Shown here piece by piece: positions 14,009 through 23,017 of a stretch of 29,742 nucleotides of DNA. The notes beneath the pieces were generated by a model. The model searched no databases. It was not told the DNA's origin and saw only the letters and a list, made by a program, of their open reading frames with translations. Origin of the DNA: Methylacidiphilum caldifontis (GTDB taxonomy: Bacteria > Verrucomicrobiota > Verrucomicrobiia > Methylacidiphilales > CAMAQI01); assembly GCA_945860255.1 (NCBI GenBank), contig CAMAQI010000006.1:1-29742 (forward strand), in the 5' to 3' direction. The position numbers were made by a program, and so were the translations under genes. Numbering within the stretch: the first letter of the stretch is position 1; every line of letters starts with the position of its first letter.

Positions 14009-15517
14009 ATGATCCTCCCTATTAAAACCACTCTTGTTGCATTGACTTTCTTTTTCGTGAATGGGATGGCTCAAACCCCCTTAAAACCCAATATTGTTAT
14101 TATTTTGGCGGATGATTTAGGGGTAGGAGATTTAAGTACCTACGGTTCCTCGGAAATTCAAACGCCTTCCATTGATCGCTTAGCAAGTCAAGGAGTCAAA
14201 GCTTTGGATGCCCACTCGAGTTGTTCTGTCTGCACTCCTTCACGCTATGCGATCTTAACAGGAAGGCCGTATTGGAAAGATTGCGTAGGGGAATGGAATG
14301 GGAAGTTGGTGGTGACTCCGGATCGATTCACCATGGCTCAACACTTAAAGAATCAGGGCTATAAAACAGCCTATATGGGACAATGGCATTTGGGATGGGG
14401 GAAATCCGATCAAGGAAGAAGTTTTCGTGCCGATATCAATTGGAATCAAACCCTTCCTGAAGGGGTTTTGGAATGTGGATTTGATCATTATTTTGGGACC
14501 CCTTTTTCCCATAATGAGCCTCCCTATGTTTTAGTAAGAGACCGAGAGGTGATCGGGGCCGATGCAAGTGATCCGATCGTAACAGTGCCCCCCCAAGAGG
14601 CAAAAGAAAAAAAGTTAAAGCATTGGGGTTGGGGGAGTAGCCTAGGGGGAGCAAAGGCTCATGCCGCTAGACCCGTGGATCAAATCGATACCCTCGTAAC
14701 TTCAGAGGCCGTAAAATTTATTCGAGCAAACAACCAAAACCCTTTTTATCTGCATGTTGCTTTAGTGGCTCCTCATGTGCCTTTAGAGCCGCATCCTGAT
14801 TTTCGAGGAAAATCAAAACTAGGAGCCTATGGAGATTATATTCTTGAAATGGATGCCCATGTGGGAACCATTTTAGATACTCTTAAAGAAATGAAGTTAG
14901 AAGAGAATACGATTGTTATCTTTTCAGCTGATAATGCGGCTATTTTGCATTCCAAGGTATTTGAAAAAGGCCATCGATCCAATTTAACTTTCTTAGGTCA
15001 AAAGACAGATGGATGGGAGGGAGGACATCGGGTTCCCTTATTAATTCGATGGCCCGGAAAAATTCCCGCAGGTGAAACCACGAATGCCCTCATCATGCTT
15101 TCAGACTTTTATGCCACGATCTCGTCTATTTTAGGAGTTCCCCTTCCTGGAACTGTGATTGATTCCATCGATCAATCCAAAATATTTTTTCAACCTAAAA
15201 GTGAATCGGTTCGAAAAGAGGCGATTTATTTTGGAGTTTTTGGATTTGGATTAAGGCAAGGAGACTGGGTTTATTTTCCGAAGCAAGGATCTCAAGGGTT
15301 GACCACCCAAGAGAATGTCACCTATGGATTGGATTTGTTTCATCAGAAGATACAGCACTCGGATTATGGTGCTGAAGGAAAGATTAAAAAAGAGGCTCCT
15401 CAAGAACAGCTCTATGATTTAACCAAACCGAGCGGACAAAATCAGAATCTTGCAAAAAATGATCCTGAAAAAGTGAATCAAATGAAAATGAGACTTAAGA
15501 CCATACTTGGAAAATAG
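14009..15517 (+). CDS. Secreted type I sulfatase
   Basis: A 502-residue sulfatase with a signal peptide (hydrophobic 5-19, cleavage near MAQ). Metal ligands Asp35-Asp36 (ILADDLG), the formylglycine site Cys75-Thr-Pro-Ser-Arg79 followed by YAILTGR, and a later Asp308-Asn309 pair (FSADN) are present. The Cys-type site needs formylglycine-generating maturation by an enzyme not encoded here. One departure: the usual GKWHLG reads GQWHLG (Gln125), replacing a Lys known to contact formylglycine and sulfate in arylsulfatases. It would release sulfate from a polysaccharide in the periplasm or outside. Length is normal. A TATTCT hexamer ends 6 nt before the ATG, without a clear -35 or Shine-Dalgarno. 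Confidence 0.93.
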   Translation: MILPIKTTLVALTFFFVNGMAQTPLKPNIVIILADDLGVGDLSTYGSSEIQTPSIDRLASQGVKALDAHSSCSVCTPSRYAILTGRPYWKDCVGEWNGKLVVTPDRFTMAQHLKNQGYKTAYMGQWHLGWGKSDQGRSFRADINWNQTLPEGVLECGFDHYFGTPFSHNEPPYVLVRDREVIGADASDPIVTVPPQEAKEKKLKHWGWGSSLGGAKAHAARPVDQIDTLVTSEAVKFIRANNQNPFYLHVALVAPHVPLEPHPDFRGKSKLGAYGDYILEMDAHVGTILDTLKEMKLEENTIVIFSADNAAILHSKVFEKGHRSNLTFLGQKTDGWEGGHRVPLLIRWPGKIPAGETTNALIMLSDFYATISSILGVPLPGTVIDSIDQSKIFFQPKSESVRKEAIYFGVFGFGLRQGDWVYFPKQGSQGLTTQENVTYGLDLFHQKIQHSDYGAEGKIKKEAPQEQLYDLTKPSGQNQNLAKNDPEKVNQMKMRLKTILGK

Positions 15518-15717
15518 AGCATCGCCTCACTCTCGTATCGCCTTAACTCCCTAATAAATAAACGCTTGGTTTCCACGGATGCCGAGTGATAAAATAGTAA
15601 AAAATATGCACCCTCTATTGATGAATCCCCCTACCCCTCCTCCGATTCCAAAAATGAAAATCGAAAGAAAAGATCGAAGTTAATTGTGGGAATCAAAAAA
15701 ATTAAAGAAGAGTCAAT

Positions 15718-16953
15718 ATGAAATTCTATGTTTATCTTATCACACTTATTCTCTCTCTGAGTCTTATGGATTATTCCTTCTCAAATCCCGTGGGATTGAC
15801 CGTTCAGGAAGGGGTGATTTATCGCGAAGGGAAGCCGATTCAAACCATAGGGGTCAACTATTTTGATGGTTTTCATCGAGCCATTAAAGATCCTAATGAT
15901 AAATCTTATGAAAAAGGTTTTGCCGAACTGAATCATTATCAGATCAAGTTTGTTCGTTTTGCCATTACTCCATGGTGGGCGTATGAATTTAAACTTTACT
16001 TTGATGATCCAGCTGAATTTTATCGTCGATTAGATTTATTCGTGAAATCCGCGGAGGAAAATAATATTGGATTAATCCCCTCCTTTTTTTGGAAGTATGC
16101 AGCCGCTCCTGATATGATGCGAGAACCGAATCAAGCTTGGGGCGACCCTGATAGTAAAACGACCGCCTTTGTGAAAAAAATCACGACAGAAATCGTGATG
16201 CGATATCGAAATTCTCCTGCCATTTGGGCTTGGGAGTTCGCTAACGAAATGGATCTTCAAGTCGATCTTCCTAAAGCGAACCGATCTTCGATGGGAGAAA
16301 TATTCAATCCCAAGAATAAGCTCTCGTGGTGGTGCCCCCCCATACGGACAGAGAAAGATGCTTTACGGACAGCGGATATTTTGCACGGCATGAAAGTATT
16401 CTCCGAAACGGTTCGTTCACTAGATCCGCTTCGTATGCTTTCGACTGGAAATGCCGTTCCTCGAGCCGGTTCATGGCATTTGTATCATCATGGAAAATGG
16501 GGTAAAAATACTCGTGAAAATTTTTTAGAAATGCTAAGGATTCAAAATCCAGAGCCTTACGCCATCTCTCAGCATGTTTATCCAGACCTCCCTGAAATTG
16601 AAGCAAAAGAGATCGTTGGAGAATCAGGGGATCCCTACAATAGAATAACTCTGAGTGCAAAATGGGCGAAGGAAAACAAGCGAGCCTATTTTTTGGGAGA
16701 GTGGGGCTGGGGTCGCCATTTTGCGGATAAACTTGAGGGGCCTGTGAATGACGAAAAAGAGAAAAGGATGAGAGAATGTGTCGATCGTTATATAACAACC
16801 ATTAAAAACAATAATATTCAACTTGCGGCAATTTGGGTGTATGATTTCAATTACAACACTCCCGACTCGCAAATTTACACGATTCGTGGGGATAATCGGC
16901 GTGCGTGGGTTTTAGATAAAATTAAAGAATTTAATATCAGCATCGCCAAGTAA
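15718..16953 (+). CDS. Secreted glycoside hydrolase, GH5/clan GH-A type
   Basis: A 411-residue protein with a signal peptide (about 1-22, ending YSFS). The catalytic TIM barrel starts at IQTIGVNYFDGFHRA. The acid/base is expected at Glu177 in WAWEFANE, and the nucleophile at Glu328 in YFLGEWGWG, the spacing of clan GH-A enzymes; SQHVYPD and LSTGNAV are further barrel strands. Family GH5 (cellulase/mannanase type) is the closest fit, but the substrate cannot be told and another GH-A family is possible. It lies 200 nt after the sulfatase on the same strand, with an AAGAAGAG ribosome site, and is convergent with a GntR-LacI regulator. Joint action with the sulfatase on a sulfated polysaccharide is inference. 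Confidence 0.85.
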   Translation: MKFYVYLITLILSLSLMDYSFSNPVGLTVQEGVIYREGKPIQTIGVNYFDGFHRAIKDPNDKSYEKGFAELNHYQIKFVRFAITPWWAYEFKLYFDDPAEFYRRLDLFVKSAEENNIGLIPSFFWKYAAAPDMMREPNQAWGDPDSKTTAFVKKITTEIVMRYRNSPAIWAWEFANEMDLQVDLPKANRSSMGEIFNPKNKLSWWCPPIRTEKDALRTADILHGMKVFSETVRSLDPLRMLSTGNAVPRAGSWHLYHHGKWGKNTRENFLEMLRIQNPEPYAISQHVYPDLPEIEAKEIVGESGDPYNRITLSAKWAKENKRAYFLGEWGWGRHFADKLEGPVNDEKEKRMRECVDRYITTIKNNNIQLAAIWVYDFNYNTPDSQIYTIRGDNRRAWVLDKIKEFNISIAK

Positions 16954-17033
16954 TGAATAACGATACGATTAAACCGAGATTCGTCATTAGGAATCGTTTT
17001 ACCTCCTCAAATAGCCAACCAAAAGGGTGAAGG

Positions 17034-17112
17034 AAATTTCGACGGAATTAACCTCGAGCTACGTCGAGATTTCGGTTTCTACCGAAACATTTTTGCATTT
17101 CTAATGCAAAAA
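17034..17112. terminator. Stacked hairpins between convergent genes, likely bidirectional terminator
   Basis: Three hairpins follow each other: 17034-17044 with 17062-17072 (10 of 11 pairs), TTTCGGT/ACCGAAA (17070-17087, overlapping the first arm by 3 nt), and TTTTTGCATT/AATGCAAAAA (17090-17112, perfect, 3-nt loop). They lie between the glycoside hydrolase and the regulator. Confidence 0.65.
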
Positions 17113-17135
17113 ATGGGTTAAAATGAAAATGTAAG

Positions 17136-18239
17136 TTATCTTAAATTTGTAACGCTCTTTCCCTCTATAATTTGAGCATCTACTTCAAATCGAATCGTAT
17201 CAATTTTATCACTATATTTTTTTTTCTTTAAATAATTCAATGCCTCTTGTACGTGTCCTTGAAAATTGACATCAAGGGATGATATTTGTGGAATGCACCA
17301 CCGGGTAAGAATCGTATTTCCAATACACATAATTGAGGAATCCTCGGGCACTCGAAGTCTGGCCTCCAAACAAGCCCTGCGAGTCCCGATAGCGGCATAA
17401 TCATTATGACATAAAAAGGCCGTGGGGCGAAATTTTTTGTTCGTGAGAGCTTTTTTTACAACGTCATAGGTGGCCTCAATTTCAGAAGAAAATGAGAGAG
17501 GATCGGTTTTCAAGATAAATGAACTGTCATGGATTTTATTACTTAATCCGCATCTTTTCCAACTCAAAGTCGCTTGTCCGATATCTTGATGAAAATTAGA
17601 GGTTACATAAGCAATGTTTCGATGTCCATGAGAGATCAAATATACCAAACAACGAATAGTTCCATCTCCTCCGGACCCGATTACTGAAGGAATCCCCTTG
17701 ATCTCTGCCCCCACTGAAACCACCCATCCACGGCTCTGGTAAAGTTCATTTCCGACAGTGCCATCTAAATCAGGAATTCCCCCGATAATACAGGTTGGAG
17801 TTTGAGATTTTAGTATTTTGGTGACTCGAGAATCATTTGAATTATGAAGAATCGTTACTTGAATTTCCCAATTTATTTTTTTGGCCTCAATTTTAAATAG
17901 CTCTAAAAGTTCGATCGTATACGGATTGATATAACTCAAAATAATATTTAAATGATTTGCTTCTAGCACCGAAGAAGCATCGGAGTGTATGAATGTCTTC
18001 CGTCGTACTCGATAGCAAATTCGATCGTAAATTAATTGCTCAACCCCTCTTCGCGCTGTTAAGTAACTGACCTTCATAAGATCGGCCAAACGTCTTTCCG
18101 AGGGGATCGCATCATCTACGGATATTTTTCCAGATCGAAAAAGATTTTTAATGTAATCTTGAACTAATACATTCTTATCTTTTTTTGGAATATGAGGAGT
18201 TGCTTTCTTTGAGGCTTTCTTTTCTCTTAATGAATACAT
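17136..18239 (-). CDS. GntR-type wHTH / LacI-type sensor hybrid transcriptional regulator
   Basis: A 367-residue regulator. The Lys-rich N-terminus precedes a winged helix (about 25-90): DYIKNLF, GKISVDDAIPSERRLADLMKVS and LTARRGVEQLI, the GntR pattern with the SERRLA recognition helix. From about 105 to the end is a periplasmic-binding-like sugar sensor: CIIGGIPDLDG, HRNIAYVTS, TAFLCHNDYAAIGTRRACLEARLRVPEDSSIMCIGN and an ISSLDVNFQGHVQEALNYL helix, as in LacI-family proteins. Such hybrids (AraR/GntR-like) occur widely in Verrucomicrobia and Lentisphaerae beside sugar-degradation genes. It sits just downstream of the TonB-receptor relic on the same strand and convergent to the hydrolase, so a sugar-responsive local role is likely. 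No Shine-Dalgarno seen. Confidence 0.87.
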   Translation of the reverse strand: MYSLREKKASKKATPHIPKKDKNVLVQDYIKNLFRSGKISVDDAIPSERRLADLMKVSYLTARRGVEQLIYDRICYRVRRKTFIHSDASSVLEANHLNIILSYINPYTIELLELFKIEAKKINWEIQVTILHNSNDSRVTKILKSQTPTCIIGGIPDLDGTVGNELYQSRGWVVSVGAEIKGIPSVIGSGGDGTIRCLVYLISHGHRNIAYVTSNFHQDIGQATLSWKRCGLSNKIHDSSFILKTDPLSFSSEIEATYDVVKKALTNKKFRPTAFLCHNDYAAIGTRRACLEARLRVPEDSSIMCIGNTILTRWCIPQISSLDVNFQGHVQEALNYLKKKKYSDKIDTIRFEVDAQIIEGKSVTNLR

Positions 18240-18346
18240 ATAAAGGTTTTTGACTTATTCACCGTGGCTTCTTCTTTGCTCATCATCGATTCGGAGTTTA
18301 AAAAAACAACGAACGACAATATAAAAATCGACGGATTTTTTGCAAT

Positions 18347-19263
18347 TTAAAAAGTAAGTCCCATTCCAATATAGTAGTTGCGTTCAGGGGCCGGCTGTAT
18401 TCCAAATGTATTCCCGAGTGTGTCATTCGATACAGACATATAATAATCCTCATCAAACAAGTTATGAACTCCGAACATAATACGAAAACGATCCTTCACT
18501 GGCCAAATTTCTAAGTTATAATCCCATACCATAAAGGTCGGAATATCACGGGGAGTTCCTGCTCCAGTGCCAGTAACATGGCCATTTGTGTCTGAATTAA
18601 AATATTCCTCGATCCAAGGGTATGTAAGGTCGTGAATCGAAAAGGGGTATCTAATGTAGGATTTTTGGTAACAAAGTTAACGGATGCATTGCCTTTTCTC
18701 CCTAAAACAGTGGATGCATTATTATAAAAATCAATTCTCTCGATATTGTTAACGTCAGGAAGAAAGTTAAAGTCGGCCTCTGATTTGGGCTGGCGAGAGA
18801 GCGGAATTCCATCCATATAATAGACCACGGTGGATCCATTATAAGTAGAAGTAAAAGTCGTGTCGTAGGATCCGTAAGATGGATTTACGAGAAGCCCAGG
18901 AACTTCCGTTACATATTGACGTTGATTCCCGACGGGATTTTTTGCATACCGAGCAATATTGACTCGAGTGGAAGGATTGGTCGTCTCTTGAAACTGAAGC
19001 GACTTAAAAAATGAATTGGGTGCGTACGTGAAAAAAGGAGGGTTGTCATGATCGATCGGATTTTGACTAGGTTTAGAAAGAACATCTCCGGGAATTTCTA
19101 AAAGATCCTTTATACTCAACACAGAGCGTTTTTGTGAACTGACCTCTGCAGGCTGATCCTGAAGAGGTTGGGGTTTCGTTTGAGGGAGAGAGTTGCCTTC
19201 AGAAGCAAGCAGTTCGCCACTTATTAAAAGCACTAAAATAATCGAGATTTTTCGAACGTTCAT
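18347..19263 (-). pseudogene. TonB-dependent receptor remnant with barrel deletion and frameshift
   Basis: The first frame (19263-18511) encodes a signal peptide ending near LLAS, a short N-terminal stretch and a TonB plug domain (VNIARYAKNPVGNQRQY, EVPGLLVNPSYGSY, YYMDGIPLSR, IERIDFYNNASTVLGRKG, NFVTKNP). After FTTLHTLGS it turns into unrelated sequence and stops. A second frame, readable upstream of its first ATG as IHDLTYPWIEEYFNSDTNG and running to 18347, encodes a terminal receptor strand (FGVHNLFDEDYY, PAPERNYYIGMGLTF, final Phe). A whole receptor has 700-1000 residues, so about 400-600 barrel residues are missing and the ends are joined out of frame near 18620-18660. It cannot make a pore. 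An assembly collapse is the main alternative. Confidence 0.8.
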
Positions 19264-19408
19264 GAAAGATTCTTAGCAACTTATCTCGTTCGAGGCTAAT
19301 CATTTATTATCAAAAGTTGCTCATTGAATGTTTTTAACGATGTCTCAGACCATGCCCATTTATTTTTCTGTTTCTTGACCGTTGAGGGAATCTCTTCATT
19401 TTAGAGCG

Positions 19409-20053
19409 GTGAAACTTCGACGTTTTATTACTTTTGAAGGGCCAGAGGCCTGTGGGAAATCGACGCAAATCGAGCGACTCCACCAGCGGCTTGTCGAGCG
19501 TGGGCAGAAGGTTCTTCTGACGCGTGAGCCGGGGGGGACCCCACTCGGGGAATCGATTCGACATCTTTTGAAGCATGCTCCAGAAGGGGCTGAGGCGACT
19601 CCTGAGGCGCAATTACTTTTGTTTGCGGCGAGTCGGGCGGAGATTGTGAGGAAGGTGATCCGACCGTTTTTGTTGGAGGGGGGCTGGGTTTTGTGTGATC
19701 GATTTTGTGATTCGACGGTTGTTTTTCAAGGGGGAGCGGCGGGATTAGAAGAGAGAGTGGTCATGCAAGTGAATGCCGTGGCGATGGGGGATTGTCTTCC
19801 GGGGTTAACACTGCTGCTGGATATTCCGGTTGAGGAGTCGTTGAGACGGTTGACGTTGCGGAGTCGACCTCAGGGGGAGAGGGATCATTTTGATGATCAA
19901 TCGAAAAGTTATTTTGAAAAAGTGAGGGAGGGCTATTTAGCATTAGCGGAGAAGGAGCATCCGAGAATCCAGCGATTGGATGGCCTTCATTCGGTGGAGG
20001 AAGTGGAACATCATATTTGGGAGCGAGTGAGTCATGCCTTTTCTATCGAGTGA
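19409..20053 (+). CDS. tmk: Thymidylate kinase
   Basis: Makes dTDP from dTMP and ATP. From the GTG at 19409 the protein has 214 residues and begins with the usual RRFITFEG strand; a TTG at 19382 would add nine residues. The P-loop is GPEACGKST (11-19), the DR motif reads CDRFCDSTVVFQG, and LTREPGGTPLGESIR binds dTMP. A lid with RLTLRSRPQGERDHFD follows. Length is normal (200-215). Its end overlaps holB by 20 bp, a common tmk-holB pairing that links dTTP supply with replication. The start is uncertain because neither candidate has a good ribosome site. Confidence 0.95.
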   Translation: MKLRRFITFEGPEACGKSTQIERLHQRLVERGQKVLLTREPGGTPLGESIRHLLKHAPEGAEATPEAQLLLFAASRAEIVRKVIRPFLLEGGWVLCDRFCDSTVVFQGGAAGLEERVVMQVNAVAMGDCLPGLTLLLDIPVEESLRRLTLRSRPQGERDHFDDQSKSYFEKVREGYLALAEKEHPRIQRLDGLHSVEEVEHHIWERVSHAFSIE

Positions 20054-20927
20054 AATTATCGAGCGCTTTGAAACGGGACTACGCGAAAAGCGGCTTGCGC
20101 ACGCTTATTTGGTGACGGGAAGGAGTCGAGATCAAGTCCTTGGGTTAGTGGAGCATTTGGCCGATTTGGTTTTAGGAGTTCCTCATCAAGATCATCCCGA
20201 TTATTATCAGGTACAGCCGGAGTCGAAATCGCGTCGCATTCGGATTGAGCAGATCCGAGATTTGGAGCGGTCACTTTATCTGAAGTCGATGAAGTCGGAA
20301 TATAAGGTCGCCGTGATCTTAGATGCCGATCGGATGTGTTTAGGGCAGGCAGAGGCGGCCAATGCTTTTTTGAAGACCCTTGAGGAGCCGCCTGTCAAAA
20401 CGATTTTGTTGCTGACCTCCACTCAGCCCCAAGGATTATTGGCGACGATCATCTCTCGTTGTATTCGTCTGGATCTGGTGCCCGATGAGAGAACAGATTC
20501 GCAGAATGATGTGATTTGGGGGGAATTTATGGAGGGGTGGCAATCGGCGAAGGGAGCTCCTTCGATCCGTGCTTATCGGCGGGCCCAGTTATTGGGGGAG
20601 TTGTTTGCTCAATTGAGAGAGCGAGTTCAGGAGAGTTTCGAAGGGGCGATGAAAGAGGCGGAGGATGAGGAGAGCGAGAATACGGTGAAGGCGCTGATCG
20701 AGTCGGAGTTTTTGAGTTCACGAGGAGAGCTGATGATCCAACTTCAGCAATGGTATTGGAGCACCTCGATGGATGAGTCCGGATTACCGAAGAATGCGGA
20801 GGCGGTGAAAGGGTTGATGCTGCTTTCAGAGCTTCAAAATACGTTGCAGACGAATGTTGATGCGGGGCTGTCGATTGAACGGACGCTGTTGGCGATGGAG
20901 GGGGCGATCGTCTCGGGGTGGAAGTAA
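20034..20927 (+). CDS. holB: DNA polymerase III delta-prime subunit
   Basis: A 297-residue clamp-loader subunit. It has the AHAYLVTG strand of the AAA+ fold but without a working Walker A motif (GRSRDQV instead of GxxGxGKT), as is normal for delta-prime. The segment RIRIEQIRDLERSLYLK, then VAVILDADRMCLGQAEAANAFLKTLEEPP and LLLTSTQPQGLLATIISRC (the SRC arginine-finger motif, shared with DnaX) are diagnostic. The C-terminal third is helical and poorly conserved. Also lacks the Cys zinc module of DnaX/E. coli HolB. It is translationally overlapped with tmk. Confidence 0.93.
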   Translation: MPFLSSEIIERFETGLREKRLAHAYLVTGRSRDQVLGLVEHLADLVLGVPHQDHPDYYQVQPESKSRRIRIEQIRDLERSLYLKSMKSEYKVAVILDADRMCLGQAEAANAFLKTLEEPPVKTILLLTSTQPQGLLATIISRCIRLDLVPDERTDSQNDVIWGEFMEGWQSAKGAPSIRAYRRAQLLGELFAQLRERVQESFEGAMKEAEDEESENTVKALIESEFLSSRGELMIQLQQWYWSTSMDESGLPKNAEAVKGLMLLSELQNTLQTNVDAGLSIERTLLAMEGAIVSGWK

Positions 20928-20950
20928 TCAGAACTTCAAAAACCAAATAG

Positions 20951-21192
20951 ATTTTAAAATAGGGAAAGCAGCCCCGACAAAAAACGGGATACGAAGAGTT
21001 TAAATAAGGAATTTAGCCGCAAAAGAACGCAAGGAACACAAAATAAAATGGGGCCTCAAAAAATCTCCGTTTGGTGATCTACTTTGAGAGTCAAATTGAT
21101 TTCTAATGAAAGAAATGAGTTAAACCTGAGTTTTTTCATTTTTGCGTTCTTTGCGTTCTTTTGCGGCTAAATTCTCCTTTTTTAGGTTCAAA
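20951..21192 (+). repeat. Dispersed hairpin element, copy A
   Basis: This fills the 320-nt gap between holB and metG, where no gene is seen. A head (20951-21000, starting ATTTTAAAATAGGGAAA) is followed by a left arm (21006-21043, TTTAGCCGCAAAAGAACGCA) and, after a 95-nt loop, a right arm (21139-21182) that is nearly its reverse complement. Its first 115 or so bases match 25026-25138 in opposite orientation at roughly 85 percent by eye, and its right end also matches the other end of that copy. Confidence 0.85.
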
Positions 21193-21203
21193 TGTTATTC
21201 TGA

Positions 21204-21231
21204 TTGTCGTTGAGACGCTCATCGCTATTGT
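21204..21231 (+). promoter_or_regulatory. Promoter-like pair of metG
   Basis: TTGTCG (21204-21209), 16 bp, TATTGT (21226-21231), followed by a GGGAG ribosome site and the metG ATG at 21249. Confidence 0.5.
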
Positions 21232-21248
21232 AGGGAGCCTCTCTATTT

Positions 21249-22784
21249 ATGAAAAATACCTTCTTTTTGACGACAGCGATTGATTATGCAAATGGGCGTC
21301 CGCATTTCGGGCATGCGTATGAAAAGTGTCTTGCGGATATGATCGCTCGCTATCAGCGGAGTCTGGGGAAAGAGGTCTTTTTTCTGACGGGAACCGATGA
21401 GCACGGGCAGAAGGTTCAGCAATCGGCACAAAAAAACAATCAAGAGCCTCAACAGTATGTCGATGAGGTGACCGCGGGGTTTGTCGATCTTTGTCAGAAG
21501 CTCCAGATCTCGCAATCGAAATTTGTCCGAACGACGAATCCGGCTCATAAAAAATTTGTTCAAGAGGCGTTACAGGCGCTTTATGATCAAGGAGAGATCT
21601 ATTTACAGGAGCATGAGGGGTTCTATAGCGTCCGCCAAGAGCAGTTTGTGACGGAGAAAGATCAAGTGGAAGGGCAGTGGCCGGAGATCTTCGGTGAGGT
21701 GGTACGGATGAAGGAGCCGAACTATTTTTTCAAACTTTCGAAGTATCAAGATTGGTTGAAAGAGGAGCTGCAGAAGAATCCGGAGTGGATCTATCCCGCT
21801 TTTCGCCGTAATGAGATTATCGGCGCGCTGGAGAAGCCGTTGGATGATCTGTGTATCTCTCGTCCAAAGAGCCGATTGACTTGGGGGATCGAGCTTCCCT
21901 TTGATCAAAATTTTGTCACTTATGTTTGGTTTGATGCGTTGATTAACTACGTCTCTTTTGCAAATTTTGGGACTCCTGAAAATCAATGGCCTGCCGATTT
22001 ACATATTATTGGGAAAGATATTTTAATTCCGGCACACGGCGTTTATTGGCCGATTATGTTGAAGGCCCTGGGGTGGCCTTTGCCGAAAAAATATCTCGTT
22101 CACGGATGGTGGTTGAATCGGGGGGCGAAGATGAGTAAGTCGACGGGAAATTCCGTCGATCCGCTTCCGTATATCGAGAAATTTGGCAGTGACACCTTCC
22201 GTTATTTTGTGAATCGGGAGATGAGCGTCGGCCAAGATGCCGATTTCACCGATGAAAAAATGATGCAACGCTATAAAAGCGATTTGATGAATGATTTGGG
22301 AAATTTAGTCAACCGTTCGATCTCGATGGTGCATCGTTATCGTCAAGGAATTGTTCCTGATTATCAGGAGTCGGAGGTGACGGAAATCGATGCGGCATTG
22401 CGCTCGAATCAGGTCGTCGAGGAGTATCGGAAATCGATGGATGAGTATCAAGTTCACCTGGGGTTACAGCAGATTTGGAGTTTAATTCAAAGTGCCAATC
22501 AATATGTTGAGGTGAATGCGCCTTGGAAGCTGGCGAAAGATCCAGCGAACGATTCTCGGTTAAATCTGGTCTTGGCCCATCTTGTCGAGAGTTGCCGTCG
22601 TTTAAGTGTTCTGGTGGAGGCCGTGGTGCCGCAAAGTGCAGCAAAGATTCGCGGGATGTTGAAGCTATCCGCAGAGCCATTACTCTTGAGCGAGGCGAGC
22701 TTTGGGAAAACGATGACAGGCCAAACGCTGGGACCGGCTGAGATTTTATTTCCTCGAATTGAGGAAGTCCTCGCCGCTGAATAG
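21249..22784 (+). CDS. metG: Methionyl-tRNA synthetase
   Basis: Charges tRNA-Met. The 511-residue class I synthetase has its HIGH motif as HFGH (19-22) and KMSKS at 294-298 (GAKMSKSTGN). The TGTDEHGQK strand, YVWFDALINYVSF and HIIGKDILIPAHGVYWP are typical. The connective peptide (about 115-150) has none of the Cys pairs that bind zinc in many MetRS, and there is no C-terminal tRNA-binding (Trbp111-like) domain, so this is the short zinc-free form. A GGGAG ribosome site precedes the ATG. It is followed by a hairpin repeat and then aspS. Confidence 0.97.
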   Translation: MKNTFFLTTAIDYANGRPHFGHAYEKCLADMIARYQRSLGKEVFFLTGTDEHGQKVQQSAQKNNQEPQQYVDEVTAGFVDLCQKLQISQSKFVRTTNPAHKKFVQEALQALYDQGEIYLQEHEGFYSVRQEQFVTEKDQVEGQWPEIFGEVVRMKEPNYFFKLSKYQDWLKEELQKNPEWIYPAFRRNEIIGALEKPLDDLCISRPKSRLTWGIELPFDQNFVTYVWFDALINYVSFANFGTPENQWPADLHIIGKDILIPAHGVYWPIMLKALGWPLPKKYLVHGWWLNRGAKMSKSTGNSVDPLPYIEKFGSDTFRYFVNREMSVGQDADFTDEKMMQRYKSDLMNDLGNLVNRSISMVHRYRQGIVPDYQESEVTEIDAALRSNQVVEEYRKSMDEYQVHLGLQQIWSLIQSANQYVEVNAPWKLAKDPANDSRLNLVLAHLVESCRRLSVLVEAVVPQSAAKIRGMLKLSAEPLLLSEASFGKTMTGQTLGPAEILFPRIEEVLAAE

Positions 22785-22797
22785 CGAAAACAATTTC

Positions 22798-22923
22798 TCA
22801 CGCAAAGGCACAAAGTTGCCCAAGGCTCCTCCCGAAAAGCAGATGAGTTTTTTGTTAAGATTTTTGCATTATTTTTTAATTTCCTGCGGGGAGAACCTTG
22901 GGAAGCTTTGCGGCTTTGTGTGA
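22798..22923. repeat. Long imperfect hairpin between metG and aspS
   Basis: Arms 22798-22833 and 22888-22923 (36 nt each) align without gaps as inverted copies with about seven mismatches. The arm uses the words CGCAAAGGCACAAAG and GCCCAAGG, close in style to the arms of the elements at 20951 and 24943 (CGCAAAGAAC). Spans most of the 233-nt gap; no gene seen. Confidence 0.75.
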
Positions 22924-23017
22924 AAAGGTTTTAAATGGGATTTCCTTAAGTTGACGCCGATGCGACAAATTTAGGGATTTTACTTCTTTTTTGCGTGGGT
23001 TCGGGTAATTCCTACGC

